A stretch of 64,000 bases of DNA from Providencia vermicola. Lineage in GTDB: Bacteria > Pseudomonadota > Gammaproteobacteria > Enterobacterales > Enterobacteriaceae. Numbering within the stretch: the stretch's first letter is position 1; each line of letters opens with the position of its first letter. Positions 18,111 through 28,183 of this stretch are shown piece by piece. The stretch lies in assembly GCF_020381325.1 (NCBI RefSeq), contig NZ_JAGSPI010000008.1, positions 1 to 64,000 of the forward strand. Direction: 5' to 3'. Below the pieces are notes generated by a model, which saw nothing but the letters and a program-made list of their open reading frames with translations, did not search any database and was not told the DNA's origin. The position numbers and the translations under genes are program-made.

Positions 18111-19019
18111 TTATTTTTGATCCTGTTTGACTTGTTTCATATTTCTCACCCACGGTTTTTTCGCTTGAACAGCAGCAGGTAATGTCCCTATTGCATTTTT
18201 TGCGTCAGTGACTGAATTATAGTTACCGTGAATAAGAACATACCAAGTTTGCCCATTACGAATAGTTTTATAAACCTTGTAGTTGGCAAGTTTGTTTTCT
18301 TTTGCAAAAGCTTCCAATGTGTCTGAACGGCTGGCGCTGCTTAATTGAAGCGTATAGCTTCCTGCTGGTGCAGACATAACATTACTGCTTTGATTATTGG
18401 TCGTTGCAGCGGCTTTTGTCGGTTGCTTTGGTTGAGCTGGCTGTTTCGGCTCTACCGCTTTTGGTTGTGTTCTTTCTGGTGTTACTGGTTTCACCGTTGG
18501 CTGTTGCTCAACAGGTTTAACAACGGGTGGATTCAGTGGTGTTACATTCTGTGGTTGTGTTGTGCCCGGTGTAGGGACTTGGCCTTGGTTTAAGGCATCA
18601 ACAACATCACCAGGAATTTCGATTCGCTCACCTAAACCATTAGGCTGAGTTTGCAACTCACCTTGGGTTGGTGTTGGCGTGATTTGTGAACCTGTAATTT
18701 CTTGGGCTTGTCCTGGCTGGGGTTGACTTTGAGTATTGGTCAAAGAGGAAGAGCCAGATAAATCAATGTTTTGCCCACTATTATTACTGGTTGTTTGCTG
18801 GCGTTCGTGTTCTGTCGGGGCTTTTAATGCAGAACTGATGGCAATAATCAGTAGTAATAAAACAAGTACACCGACACCAATCATGATGTGTTGGCGTGAT
18901 AAGGCAATTTTTGGTTTTACAGCCGTCGATTGACGAGAACGCCCTGTTGGTCTGTCTGATGTATCTGGCCTAAGGTCATTTTGACCTTGTGGCTGGTTAT
19001 CTGGTTTAAATTCGTCCAT
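18111..19019 (-). CDS. damX: Cell-division protein DamX (SPOR domain)
   Basis: 302-aa inner-membrane protein. A cytosolic N-terminal region (1-45) is followed by one transmembrane helix (about 46-65, IMIGVGVLVLLLLIIAISSA), a long low-complexity linker rich in Q, P and T (70-215) and a C-terminal SPOR domain (about 217-295, SYTLQLSSASRSDTLEAFA). SPOR domains bind denuded glycan strands at the septum. It is much shorter than E. coli DamX (428 aa); the linker accounts for most of the difference. Between aroB and dam. Confidence 0.92.
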   Translation of the reverse strand: MDEFKPDNQPQGQNDLRPDTSDRPTGRSRQSTAVKPKIALSRQHIMIGVGVLVLLLLIIAISSALKAPTEHERQQTTSNNSGQNIDLSGSSSLTNTQSQPQPGQAQEITGSQITPTPTQGELQTQPNGLGERIEIPGDVVDALNQGQVPTPGTTQPQNVTPLNPPVVKPVEQQPTVKPVTPERTQPKAVEPKQPAQPKQPTKAAATTNNQSSNVMSAPAGSYTLQLSSASRSDTLEAFAKENKLANYKVYKTIRNGQTWYVLIHGNYNSVTDAKNAIGTLPAAVQAKKPWVRNMKQVKQDQK

Positions 19020-19316
19020 TTTCCTCTCCCGAATAAAATTTGCCTATAGTAGAGATAAAATGTCTCTTATCAGTACAGCCTGTTAACGACCAAATAGAGC
19101 TTTGTTGCTCACTTTTAAAGCATAGATTCTTTCGCGATACCATGCTAACCAGAATGGTATTTTTTTGTATGCTTTTTTGAAGTTCGTGTAGAGGCGTAGG
19201 CATACCGTATAATTTAACGACTTTGAACTGCATCTACCAGTAACATTTTAAAACACCAGTATAAATTAGGCATTTTCTTTGTTTTTGGCGATGCAAAAGG
19301 CCATTTTGTCATAATT

Positions 19317-20405
19317 TTATGGCGTACAGGATGTTATTGCGGCAATTACCGTTTGCGAATCAAGATCTGAACGCATTTCTGAGTGCCCGATAGTGGTTGG
19401 TAGGATTAAGTGTAATTTTCCCCCCATCACTTTTTTATCACGCATCATATGCGGTAGGTAATCATCCGGCTTCATTTGTGAAGGGCCTTTGACTGGGAGT
19501 GAGGCGCGTTCTAACAGTGTAATAACGCGTTGTGTTTGCGCTGGCGTGAATTGGCCAATTAATTCAGCGGTTTTAGCCGCCATGACCATTCCCGCAGCGA
19601 CGGCTTCACCATGTAACCAGACACCGTACCCCATATGTGCTTCGATAGCATGACCGAAGGTATGGCCTAGGTTAAGTAATGCTCTAAGGCCGCTGGTTTC
19701 TTTTTCATCGGCAGCCACAACTTGTGCTTTGAGTTCACAGCAACGGCGGATACAGTAAGCCATTGCTTGGTTATCCAAAGCAACCAGTGCATCAATGTTG
19801 TTTTCCAACCAAGTGAAAAATTCACCATCAAGGATGATGCCATATTTAATGACTTCAGCGAGGCCAGAAGCGAGCTCTCTTGGTGGGAGGGTTTTTAAGC
19901 AATCGAGGTCGATGACAACAGAGGCAGGTTGGTAAAATGCCCCAATCATATTTTTCCCTAATGGATGATTGACTGCGGTTTTACCGCCGACAGAAGAATC
20001 TACTTGAGATAGCAATGTCGTTGGAACCTGAATAAAGCGAACACCACGTTGATAGCTTGCAGCAGCGAAACCTGTCAAATCACCGATAACGCCCCCACCA
20101 AGAGCGATGAGGGTAGTATCGCGGTTATGGTGTTTTTCCAGTAATGCAGTAAATACATCATTCATAATAAACAATGATTTATACTGTTCGCCATCGGGTA
20201 GGGTGATGGAATCCACTTTGACACCAGAAGCCTCTAGAACACGTTTTATCTTCTCAAGATAAATGGGTGCCAGTGTTTCGTTTGTCACTATCATTGCTCG
20301 TTGACCTGCAGTTAATGGCCAAAATGCACCTGTTTGGTTATATAACCCAGGTGCAATATTGATTGGATAACTGCGTTCGTCCAGCGTAACGGTGACCTTT
20401 TCCAT
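19317..20405 (-). CDS. aroB: 3-dehydroquinate synthase
   Basis: 362-aa NAD- and zinc-dependent enzyme, second step of the shikimate pathway, the length of the E. coli enzyme. Visible: [19 protein letters not shown] (near residue 104) for NAD binding, [16 protein letters not shown] near 137, and zinc ligands Glu in EVIKYG (near 184) and His in [11 protein letters not shown] (near 247) and WLHGEAV (near 264). It follows aroK by 47 bases; about 300 bases separate it from damX, long enough for an internal promoter. Confidence 0.97.
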   Translation of the reverse strand: MEKVTVTLDERSYPINIAPGLYNQTGAFWPLTAGQRAMIVTNETLAPIYLEKIKRVLEASGVKVDSITLPDGEQYKSLFIMNDVFTALLEKHHNRDTTLIALGGGVIGDLTGFAAASYQRGVRFIQVPTTLLSQVDSSVGGKTAVNHPLGKNMIGAFYQPASVVIDLDCLKTLPPRELASGLAEVIKYGIILDGEFFTWLENNIDALVALDNQAMAYCIRRCCELKAQVVAADEKETSGLRALLNLGHTFGHAIEAHMGYGVWLHGEAVAAGMVMAAKTAELIGQFTPAQTQRVITLLERASLPVKGPSQMKPDDYLPHMMRDKKVMGGKLHLILPTTIGHSEMRSDLDSQTVIAAITSCTP

Positions 20406-20452
20406 CTTGTTCTACCTTGAATTCATTACTGACAAAATAACACGATGATAAA

Positions 20453-20974
20453 TTAGTTTTTTTCTAACATTTCGATGATTTGGCTAGCAACGACTTTGGC
20501 GCTTTGTTCATCCGTATGAATGGTAATATCTGCGATTTCTTCATACATAGGGTTGCGTTCGTCAGCCAATTTCTCGAGTACTTCACGCGCAGGTTCATCA
20601 ACCTGTAACAGTGGTCGTTTTTTATCGCGTTGTGTACGAGAAAGTTGCTTCTCAATTGTGGTTTCGAGATAGACAACGACACCGCGAGCGGATAAACGGT
20701 TGCGGGTCTCTTTAGACTTAACAGAACCGCCACCTGTCGCTAATACAATGCCTTGTTTCTCTGTGAGTTCATTGATGATTTTTTCTTCGCGATCACGAAA
20801 GCCTTCTTCGCCTTCAAGGTCGAATACCCAGCCGACATCCGCGCCGGTGCGTTTTTCTATCTCGTGATCAGAGTCGAAAAACTCCATATTAAGCTGTTGT
20901 GCCAACTGACGGCCAATAGTGCTTTTGCCAGCGCCCATCGGTCCAACCAGAAAGATATTGCGTTTCTCTGCCAT
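20453..20974 (-). CDS. aroK: Shikimate kinase I
   Basis: 173-aa P-loop kinase that makes shikimate 3-phosphate; the same length as E. coli AroK and nearly identical to it. Walker [12 protein letters not shown] (11-21), the shikimate-binding [11 protein letters not shown] (near 34), GGGS (near 79-82) and the lid-domain arginines in [11 protein letters not shown] (near 112). First gene of the dam superoperon. Confidence 0.98.
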   Translation of the reverse strand: MAEKRNIFLVGPMGAGKSTIGRQLAQQLNMEFFDSDHEIEKRTGADVGWVFDLEGEEGFRDREEKIINELTEKQGIVLATGGGSVKSKETRNRLSARGVVVYLETTIEKQLSRTQRDKKRPLLQVDEPAREVLEKLADERNPMYEEIADITIHTDEQSAKVVASQIIEMLEKN

Positions 20975-21480
20975 GTTTTTTGGTATTACTACGATTATTC
21001 GTTAATGAACCCGCCCCGCCAATAAAAAATTAGCAGCGGGACCTAAACTGAAACCTCATTAGTGATGATGTGAGATCAGATAGGAAAATTATCTCAACAC
21101 ATCAACTAGGATTGCAACTATATAAATATGGCACTAAGCGAACAAAGTGCCATATTTTCAATTACAGGTTTCTATATTTGAGCCGTCGTTATTGCCTAAT
21201 GCATTGTTTAGCATGATTTTTAACAGATTTAGAATACCATTAGGTGCATATAATTTCTGTTAATTGTAGAGCAAAATTATTGTGGCTGTTTTATCAGCGA
21301 CTGACAGCTTGTTCTTTAATCTAAGGATAGTTAGAACATTCAATGGATAACCTTGTATGCTAAAACGACGTCAGCGTCAAATTTATCCGGTAGGTTTATG
21401 GCATAAAAAAAGTTTTTTTTTGTGCTCTTTGGCTTATTGTCTATTCAACTAGTTGAAGTATAGATGTTATTTTACTCATA
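20975..21480. other. Upstream region of the aroK operon
   Basis: 506 bases between hofQ and aroK, both on the minus strand. It should contain the aroK promoter. Apart from an A/T-run inverted sequence at about 21401-21425 (GCATAAAAAAA against TTTTTTTTTGTGC), which may end the hof transcript, nothing was recognised. Confidence 0.5.
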
Positions 21481-22542
21481 CTAAATATTGATAAGTTTTG
21501 GTGTAATAAAAACGACGAGAACCCGTTTGTCGATGTGTTTTGCGCTATTTGTAAACAATGCTCCTAAAAGAGGGACATGAGAAAGGAAAGGCAGACCCGT
21601 TTGTGTTGTTTCTTGTTTTTGCTGAAAAATTCCACCCAATATTAGGGTTTCATTATTTTTAATGGTGACTGAGGTGGCGATTTCTTGTTTGTTTATCGCT
21701 AAATGGTGATTTTGACTGCTAGTGAGCGCTGTATCTGGCGAGTTATGGCTAATTTTTAGGTTCAATTCTACTTTTTCATCACGGATAATCGTGGGTGTTA
21801 CATCCATACCTAAGACAGCATCCTTAAATTGTACATGAGTCTTCTTTTCACTACTGGTGACATAAGGGATTTCGGTGCCTTGTTGGATACTCGCGGCTTG
21901 TTGGTGTGAAGCCATAAGACGTGGGCTGGCAATAATAGACAATAGATTTTCTTTTTCTAACGCATTGAGCTTCATTTCAAGTAAACCTTCGCTTAGTTTT
22001 AAGACGTTAAATGAAAATTGCCCGGGTGCAAAGTGGTAGCGATTATAGCGATTAAGCCGGCTGTGTGTTGTATTGCCAGCAAGTAATCCCCATTCAAGGC
22101 CTAACTCCTGTAGTGCCGTTTTACTACTGCTAATAATATGCGCGGTGATCTGAACTTGTTGTTGAGGTAAATCTTTTTGTTTTATCCATTCTTCAATGAG
22201 AGTGAGGCGTTCTTGGCTATCTTTAATGATCACGCTATTTGTTGTCGCCTCGTGATGAATGGTTGCGTTTTTTGACAATAAAGTTGTCTCAGGCTGTTTT
22301 AGTAATTGGTGAATCTCTTGCGCTTTCATTGAGACTAATGTGAAAATTTTCTCAATCCAAACCTCGTTATTGGCCTCTAAAGGTAAAGAATGCTTGGTGG
22401 CTTGAGGGGTAATATTTTCCTCAATTGGCAAGAGTGGGACAAAAGGGTCGCGAATTTGCTCTGCAACAGCAGCGTTAAACATAAATATCAAAAAAACAGT
22501 TATTAGCCTTACAGCAGAGATTAAAGTGTTATTCATGGCCAT
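21481..22542 (-). CDS. hofQ: Secretin-type outer-membrane protein HofQ, apparently fused to the HofP N-terminus
   Basis: 353-aa protein with a signal peptide (to about AAVAEQ), a secretin homology domain (about residues 130-353) that includes the family blocks IIASPRLMASHQQAASIQQGTEIPY, AVLGMDVTPTI, LGGIFQQ and VLVVFITPKL, and a short N0/N1-like region before it. E. coli HofQ is 412 aa and starts with an STN domain that is absent here. Instead the mature N-terminus carries RDPFVPLLP, a HofP/PilP hallmark, and no separate hofP exists between hofO and this gene. A start at 22542 or 22536 fits AAGGA better than 22548. In relatives the protein takes up DNA as a nutrient; whether this form can build a pore is open. 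Confidence 0.85.
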   Translation of the reverse strand: MAMNNTLISAVRLITVFLIFMFNAAVAEQIRDPFVPLLPIEENITPQATKHSLPLEANNEVWIEKIFTLVSMKAQEIHQLLKQPETTLLSKNATIHHEATTNSVIIKDSQERLTLIEEWIKQKDLPQQQVQITAHIISSSKTALQELGLEWGLLAGNTTHSRLNRYNRYHFAPGQFSFNVLKLSEGLLEMKLNALEKENLLSIIASPRLMASHQQAASIQQGTEIPYVTSSEKKTHVQFKDAVLGMDVTPTIIRDEKVELNLKISHNSPDTALTSSQNHHLAINKQEIATSVTIKNNETLILGGIFQQKQETTQTGLPFLSHVPLLGALFTNSAKHIDKRVLVVFITPKLINI

Positions 22543-23080
22543 TTTCATCCTTGAGAGTGGTTAAATGAATTATTGATGACAGTGTCATTGATGCAACCAA
22601 TATATTTTTTTTCGGGTTAAGCGTGACTTCTGAGTAATGCCATTTATGGGGAGAGGGTGAAGAAATCAGCTTTTGTATAAAATGATAGATTTCGGTGAAG
22701 CTACCTTGTATTTCCATAAAATAGCCTTCGTTATTATTTATAGGTTGAAGCTTATTGAGTGTAACGGCGGACTGACTCATGAGTGCATTAAAATGCGAAA
22801 ATAGTGCCAGAGGGCGGTTATCAAACACAGTGTGTTTTTCAAGGTTTTCAATTTGTTGTGCTAACCGATAGAGTGGAGGCAGTTGTTGAATTCGTTGTTC
22901 TTCCTTTTGAATGTAGTCAGATAAATGAGTTATTTCATTTTCTAATTCAATGAGTTGTATTGAAGACTTCTCCCAATAAATAAAATAGCCCACAAATAGA
23001 AACAATCCAATAAAGACAACAACGGGTAAGGTTTGCCGCCAAAAAGAGCGATACCAAAAGGCATGGAATGTTTCATTCAT
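22529..23080 (-). CDS. hofO: HofO-like (PilO-type) pilus/competence assembly protein
   Basis: 183-aa bitopic inner-membrane protein: a short cytosolic N-terminus, one transmembrane helix (about residues 15-33, LPVVVFIGLFLFVGYFIYW), a coiled-coil (about 38-75) and a small alpha/beta domain, as in PilO. It is longer than E. coli HofO (146 aa). Identified chiefly from position between hofN and hofQ and from the PilO-like architecture, since sequence conservation is low. It overlaps hofN by 8 bases and hofQ by 14 or more. Confidence 0.8.
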   Translation of the reverse strand: MNETFHAFWYRSFWRQTLPVVVFIGLFLFVGYFIYWEKSSIQLIELENEITHLSDYIQKEEQRIQQLPPLYRLAQQIENLEKHTVFDNRPLALFSHFNALMSQSAVTLNKLQPINNNEGYFMEIQGSFTEIYHFIQKLISSPSPHKWHYSEVTLNPKKNILVASMTLSSIIHLTTLKDENGHE

Positions 23081-23627
23081 TTACCTCTCCTTGATGTTTT
23101 GCTGCGATATGCAGGCTATTTAATTGCTGATTTCGGCTGAGTTGTTTTAATTGAACTTCACTTAAATTTTTTTGGTTTTCCAGTTGCTGGCTAAAAAGAG
23201 CCATATTTTGAAAGTCATAGCTATTAGCTTTGATATTGAGTTGATCATTAATGAGCTGAAAAGAGGTCAGCCAGCTTTTTGACGGCGTTATCGTTGGTAA
23301 GCTACGCAGTAAAACCAGTAGTGCACGGTTGTTTTGCTCAATGACTTTATATTTGTTTTGTTTTTCAATCAGTTGGTTTAATTGAGTCTGTTGATGCACT
23401 ATCTTCAGGCTTAATTGCTGGATTTGCTGGCTTTTTTCTTGTGTGCTATATAGTGAAACTTGTTTGTTATTAAGGTCAATCTGTTGAAATATATATAAAA
23501 AACAACAAGCAGTAAGTGTGGAGCAGCACAGTGCGCTAGTGAAAAGAATAAATTCATGTTTTTTTTTCATTATTTTTTGTTGCCGCCAAGGTAAAAAATT
23601 GACTTGGTATAGATTTGTGTTTTTCAT
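23073..23627 (-). CDS. hofN: HofN-like (PilN-type) pilus/competence assembly protein
   Basis: 184-aa protein with the PilN-type N-terminal motif YQVNFLPWRQQK (residues 7-18), one transmembrane helix (about 27-47) and a periplasmic coiled-coil plus ferredoxin-like domain. PilN proteins bind the actin-like PilM with their N-terminal NFLPWR motif and pair with PilO. It begins 3 bases after hofM and overlaps hofO by 8 bases. E. coli HofN is 179 aa. Confidence 0.85.
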   Translation of the reverse strand: MKNTNLYQVNFLPWRQQKIMKKKHEFILFTSALCCSTLTACCFLYIFQQIDLNNKQVSLYSTQEKSQQIQQLSLKIVHQQTQLNQLIEKQNKYKVIEQNNRALLVLLRSLPTITPSKSWLTSFQLINDQLNIKANSYDFQNMALFSQQLENQKNLSEVQLKQLSRNQQLNSLHIAAKHQGEVNE

Positions 23628-23630
23628 GTC

Positions 23631-24512
23631 TTAAATATCCCCATGGCGTAGCGCCAGCCCAGCTGCGATCACGAAGTCCCCTAATTGGCGTGGCAGTTTT
23701 AGATTATGGTGTTGAAAGGCTTGTCGTAGTTCCCATCTGTATGATTGCCATTGAGCATGGCAGTTATGGTTGGTTTGTGGATTTGTGGTATCGAGTGGTT
23801 GGTCTATATTTGGATGGTCGGTAATGAGGTAAACAGGCAAAGTTGAAGCGTGGCTTTCTGTATCCAGATGAGGTAAAAGCTGTGAAAGGGAAGTGATTTC
23901 ATTATCTAGAACATGATTATAATTTGTAGGTAGACTAATGGGCCCTGACCATAACCATTCACCCTGTCTATAATGCACTAACCATGCATCGTCAGGTAAT
24001 TGGCAATGGCGAGCAACATAACGCAATGCGACAGGGGCGACATCAATGGCCAGTAAATTAAAACCACTTTGTGTTAATAAATTTTGCCAAAAGGTGATAT
24101 CCGCTTTTCGAGCCCCATTAAGGTAAACGTGTTGATTGATCACGCGATAGTCAATGGCGAGCTCATGAACATTCATTGGAAAGCATTTTTTAGCTTGAGA
24201 TTGCAGATACCAACTTAGTTCAGGCTGTTGCAGATGGACTTGGTTCGGCAATGACAGTTGCTGTTTTAACGTACGAACAGCGGGCAAGGCAATAGAAACG
24301 GTACAGTTTTTCGGTAATTTCTGACGCCACTGCGTTAAAACTTTCAGTAGAATTTGGTGTTGTTCTGGATCTGAATTCTCAGTGATTTCGAAAGGGAGTT
24401 GCTGTTGCCAACATTCACATAAAGACCAGTATTTACGGCGTTGTTTTGTGGCAACTAATTGAATTTTATTTTGATAGATATCGATCCCAATGTTCCATTT
24501 TGATGTGTACAT
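23631..24512 (-). CDS. hofM: HofM-like (PilM-type) pilus/competence assembly protein
   Basis: 293-aa cytosolic protein resembling the actin-like PilM/HofM family, with WNIGIDIYQNKIQLVA near the N-terminus in the place of the phosphate-1 loop. First gene of hofM-N-O-Q and divergent from mrcA, as in E. coli. The start at 24512 (MYTSKW) follows AAGGA; the upstream ATG at 24530 is too close to the Shine-Dalgarno. E. coli HofM is 259 aa. In E. coli this locus is needed for using DNA as a carbon source, not for known pilus formation. Confidence 0.83.
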   Translation of the reverse strand: MYTSKWNIGIDIYQNKIQLVATKQRRKYWSLCECWQQQLPFEITENSDPEQHQILLKVLTQWRQKLPKNCTVSIALPAVRTLKQQLSLPNQVHLQQPELSWYLQSQAKKCFPMNVHELAIDYRVINQHVYLNGARKADITFWQNLLTQSGFNLLAIDVAPVALRYVARHCQLPDDAWLVHYRQGEWLWSGPISLPTNYNHVLDNEITSLSQLLPHLDTESHASTLPVYLITDHPNIDQPLDTTNPQTNHNCHAQWQSYRWELRQAFQHHNLKLPRQLGDFVIAAGLALRHGDI

Positions 24513-24628
24513 AGTTAATTTCCTTATCATTAACGGTTAAATTACGTTTTCTATTGTGCTGTATAAGCTTTATACTATGCGTTAGTGATATCTAAACCCT
24601 CTTGTTAGCCGAGCATGGGAATTTTCCG

Positions 24629-27145
24629 GTGAAGTTCGTAAAATATTTTTTTATTCTTGTTTTCTGTTGCATTTTTTTGGGAACCGCCTCGATTTATGGC
24701 ATGTATAAATATGTCGAAGGTGAGCTACCTGATGTTGCAACGATGAAAGACATTCGTCTGCAAATTCCAATGCAGGTATACAGCGCTGATAACGAGTTGA
24801 TTGCCCAATACGGTGAGAAACGTCGGATCCCACTTCCATTAGCGGAAATTCCACCGTTAATGGTGAAAGCGTTTATCGCGACAGAAGATAGCCGTTTTTA
24901 TGACCATCACGGTATTGACCCGATTGGTATTTTCCGTGCGGTATCCGTGATGGCGTCATCTGGTCATGCGTCACAAGGTGCGAGTACCATTACTCAGCAG
25001 CTGGCGAGAAACTTCTATTTAAGTCCCGAAAAAACCTTAATGCGTAAAGCCAAAGAAGCTTTCTTAGCGATTCGCATCGAACAGCTTTTTTCGAAAGATG
25101 AAATTATGGAGCTGTACCTAAATAAAATTTATTTGGGTAACCGCGCTTATGGCGTTGGGGCTGCGGCTTACGTTTATTTCGGGAAAACAGTGGATGAGCT
25201 CACATTGAGCGAAATGGCCATGATTGCAGGGCTACCAAAAGCACCTTCAACATTTAACCCATTATATTCTTATGATCGTGCCATCAATCGTCGTAATGTC
25301 GTGCTTTCTCGTATGTTGGAAGAAAAGTACATTACGAAAGACCAGTATGAGCAAGCGAGAAACGAAAAAATTGTGGCGTCTTATCATGCGCCAAAGATTG
25401 ATTTTTCTGCGCCTTATCTTGCCGAAATGGCTCGCCAAACGCTATATGATAAATACGGTGAAGATGCGTATACCGACGGTTACAAAGTGTATACCACGGT
25501 GATCCGCAAAGATCAGGAAGCTGCAACTGATGCTGTTCGCAATAACTTGATCGATTACGATACTCGCCATGGTTACCGTGGCCCAGCAGAAGTGCTGTGG
25601 AAGCCCAGTGAAATGGCATGGGCATCTGAAAAAATTATTGAAAAGCTGAAAAAATCCCCTGTTTACGGGCCGCTTATGCCTGGGGTCGTGCTATCCGCAA
25701 CGGGTTCTGAAGCGAAAGTTATGTTAGCGGATGGCTCAAAAATTGATATTACGATGACCGGTGTACGTTGGGCGCGTAAATTTATTTCTGATACACAACA
25801 AGGTGCATCGCCAAGAGCAGTGAATGCGGTTGTTCAAGTGGGTGAGCAAATTTGGGTTCGTAAAGTAAAAGATAATTGGTGGCTGGGACAAGTTCCTGAC
25901 GTAAATGCTGCTTTTGTTGCACTTAACCCTAATGATGGCGCGATTATCGCATTAGTCGGCGGTTTTGATTTCAATATGAGCGAGTTTAACCGCGTGACAC
26001 AATCCCTGCGCCAAGTGGGCTCGAATATAAAACCCTTTTTGTATACTGCGGCAATGGACAAAGGCCTTACACTATCTTCTTTGCTGAATGACGTGCCTAT
26101 TAGTCGTTGGGATGCGGGGGCTGGTTCTGACTGGCGGCCGAAGAACTCACCTCCACGCTATGATGGTCCAATCCGTTTACGTCAAGGGTTAGGGCAGTCG
26201 AAAAACGTGGTAATGGTTCGCGCAATGCGCGCCATGGGGGTTGATTACGCAGCGGATTATTTGATGCGTTTTGGTTTTCCGCGTGAAAATATTAACCGTA
26301 CAGAGGCGTTAGCCTTGGGGGCTCCATCATTTACACCAATGCAAATGGTGCGTGGTTATGCGGTTATGGTCAATGGCGGGTATCTTGTTGATCCGTACTA
26401 TATTTTGAAAATTGAAAATCACAATGATGAAGTGATTTTTGAAGCGAATCCTAAGCTAGCATGTCCTGATTGTACAAATATTCCAGTCGTTTACGGTGAT
26501 ACAGAACGTACCATCGAAATGAAAGGGATTGATGATGAATCTACAGAAGAAGTCACTCAATCAGGCCGTAATGTTGTGAATCAAGAGCCAACAATGGAAG
26601 TGGCAACCTCGGGTGACGAAAATGTGAGTTCAGTGCCTCAATACGCGCCTCATGTGATTAGTACGCCGCTTGCGTTCTTAATTCGAGATGCGATGATGAC
26701 GAATATTTATGGTGAACCAGGCTGGTCTGGAACGGGCTGGCGCGCAGCGAGAGATTTAGGTGGACGCCGAGATATTGGTGGTAAAACAGGAACGACTAAT
26801 AGCTCAAAAGATGCTTGGTTCTCGGGTTATGGCCCAGATGTTGTGGCATCAGCGTGGATCGGGTTTGATGATAATAGACGGACACTCGGCCGAGGTGAAG
26901 CAGGTGCGAAAAGTGCTCAGCCAATGTGGGATGATTTTATGAAATCCATCCTGACAGGTGTTCCTGTGAAAATGATGAAACCGCCGAAAGGGGTTATCTC
27001 TGTGTCAATTGACAGTCGTACGGGCAAATTAGGCTCTTCACGCCGTGAATATTTTATCGAAGGGACTGAGCCTAAAGAGTATTCTGTACAAGAAGTGGGA
27101 ACAACTATTTCAACAGAAGGCGGCTTAAGCCAAGAGCTGTTCTAA
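24629..27145 (+). CDS. mrcA: Penicillin-binding protein 1A
   Basis: 838-aa bifunctional class A PBP (E. coli 850 aa), anchored in the inner membrane by an N-terminal helix (about 6-28). The glycosyltransferase domain has the catalytic Glu in ATEDSRFYDHHGID (near residue 84) and the block GASTITQQLARNFYLS (near 120). The transpeptidase has SNIKP (SxxK, near 467), SKN (near 525) and KTGTTNSS (near 720). The start is GTG at 24629 (VKFVKYF, matching E. coli MKFVKYF) after GGGA; the upstream TTG at 24602 is not used. Divergent from hofM and ended by a terminator. Confidence 0.97.
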   Translation: MKFVKYFFILVFCCIFLGTASIYGMYKYVEGELPDVATMKDIRLQIPMQVYSADNELIAQYGEKRRIPLPLAEIPPLMVKAFIATEDSRFYDHHGIDPIGIFRAVSVMASSGHASQGASTITQQLARNFYLSPEKTLMRKAKEAFLAIRIEQLFSKDEIMELYLNKIYLGNRAYGVGAAAYVYFGKTVDELTLSEMAMIAGLPKAPSTFNPLYSYDRAINRRNVVLSRMLEEKYITKDQYEQARNEKIVASYHAPKIDFSAPYLAEMARQTLYDKYGEDAYTDGYKVYTTVIRKDQEAATDAVRNNLIDYDTRHGYRGPAEVLWKPSEMAWASEKIIEKLKKSPVYGPLMPGVVLSATGSEAKVMLADGSKIDITMTGVRWARKFISDTQQGASPRAVNAVVQVGEQIWVRKVKDNWWLGQVPDVNAAFVALNPNDGAIIALVGGFDFNMSEFNRVTQSLRQVGSNIKPFLYTAAMDKGLTLSSLLNDVPISRWDAGAGSDWRPKNSPPRYDGPIRLRQGLGQSKNVVMVRAMRAMGVDYAADYLMRFGFPRENINRTEALALGAPSFTPMQMVRGYAVMVNGGYLVDPYYILKIENHNDEVIFEANPKLACPDCTNIPVVYGDTERTIEMKGIDDESTEEVTQSGRNVVNQEPTMEVATSGDENVSSVPQYAPHVISTPLAFLIRDAMMTNIYGEPGWSGTGWRAARDLGGRRDIGGKTGTTNSSKDAWFSGYGPDVVASAWIGFDDNRRTLGRGEAGAKSAQPMWDDFMKSILTGVPVKMMKPPKGVISVSIDSRTGKLGSSRREYFIEGTEPKEYSVQEVGTTISTEGGLSQELF

Positions 27146-27174
27146 GAAAATACGTTTAGTAATATCGTGATAAG

Positions 27175-27209
27175 CACCCCATTGTTATCAAAACTTGGGG
27201 TGTTTTTTT
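27175..27209 (+). terminator. mrcA terminator
   Basis: CACCCCA (27175-27181) / TGGGGTG (27196-27202) followed by seven T, 30 bases after the stop. Confidence 0.9.
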
Positions 27210-27307
27210 ATGCTAAAAAACACTAAATGAGTGTAAAATAGCTTTTAACGATAAGAATAGGCGTAGAAAAAAAACGTGACTTATATAAAATATAAAAATA
27301 AGTAATA

Positions 27308-27859
27308 TTACTTACTACTTTTTAAGTAACGTTCTAAGTAGAAAAGTGCGCTAATATTTCTCGCTTCGTTGAAGTCTGGATGTTCCAGTAGTTCCATCAT
27401 ATGTGCAATTGGCCACTTAACTTGTTGCAGAGGTTCAGGCTCATCACCTTCAAGCTTTTCGCTATAAAGGTCTTGTGCTACTAATATGTTCATTTTACTG
27501 GAAAAATAAGATGGTGACATAGTCAGTTTAGCAAGCTGAATGATGTTGTTTGCGCCATAGCCAACTTCTTCTTTGAGTTCGCGCTGTGCTGCTTCTAGCG
27601 CAATTTCGCCAGGGTCAATAGCCCCTTTAGGGAAACCGAGTTCGTAGTTTTCAATCCCAACGGCATATTCGCGTATCAGAATTAAGTGGTCATCAATAAT
27701 AGGAATAATAAGAACGGCTTCGCGTTTTGCTGGGCGCATTCTTTCATAGACTCGTTTTTCACCGTTGCTAAATTCGAGATCAACTGACTGGATGCTGAAT
27801 AATTTTGATTGAGCGACATCTTGAATGTTCAAGATTTTTGGTTTTTTTAGCTCTGTCAT
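27308..27859 (-). CDS. nudE: ADP compounds hydrolase NudE
   Basis: 183-aa Nudix hydrolase that splits ADP-ribose, Ap3A and NADH (E. coli NudE 186 aa). The Nudix box runs from GAIDPGE to REL and EEVGYG (residues about 94-117), with all Glu and Gly positions present. Further family blocks are RVYERMRPAKREAVLI, ELGFPKG and DEPEPLQQVKWP. The start at 27859 (MTELKKPKI) matches the E. coli N-terminus; a longer frame from 27910 is rejected. Divergent from igaA, as in E. coli. Confidence 0.95.
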   Translation of the reverse strand: MTELKKPKILNIQDVAQSKLFSIQSVDLEFSNGEKRVYERMRPAKREAVLIIPIIDDHLILIREYAVGIENYELGFPKGAIDPGEIALEAAQRELKEEVGYGANNIIQLAKLTMSPSYFSSKMNILVAQDLYSEKLEGDEPEPLQQVKWPIAHMMELLEHPDFNEARNISALFYLERYLKSSK

Positions 27860-28183
27860 AACGATTTCCAAACAAGGTGGGTGGAACCTATTGCTAAAAG
27901 CATGTTTCATTTATTTATGTGGTAAATTTACTCTGCGTTGCCAGTATGTTGGCATCATTATGTCACTATGACCTATATCAAAAAAAAATGATAGAGATGA
28001 TCGAGTAGATAAAATATTGTTAACTTGCTTCGTGCACAAATGTAGCACAGATAAATAAATAAAGATTTTTTTACAACGTATTGTAAGTTAAAGAAAAAAG
28101 TATAAATAGAATAGGAATCGGCTTATTTTGAGAAGGCAGTAGGATTGCTATGCTTTTCTTATTCATTTTTTGTTGGGGAAACA

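Noticed and set aside
19006-19233. 75-codon frame on the minus strand upstream of damX
   Set aside because: No Shine-Dalgarno of note, no family match and composition like that of the intergenic spacer; it runs into damX in another frame.
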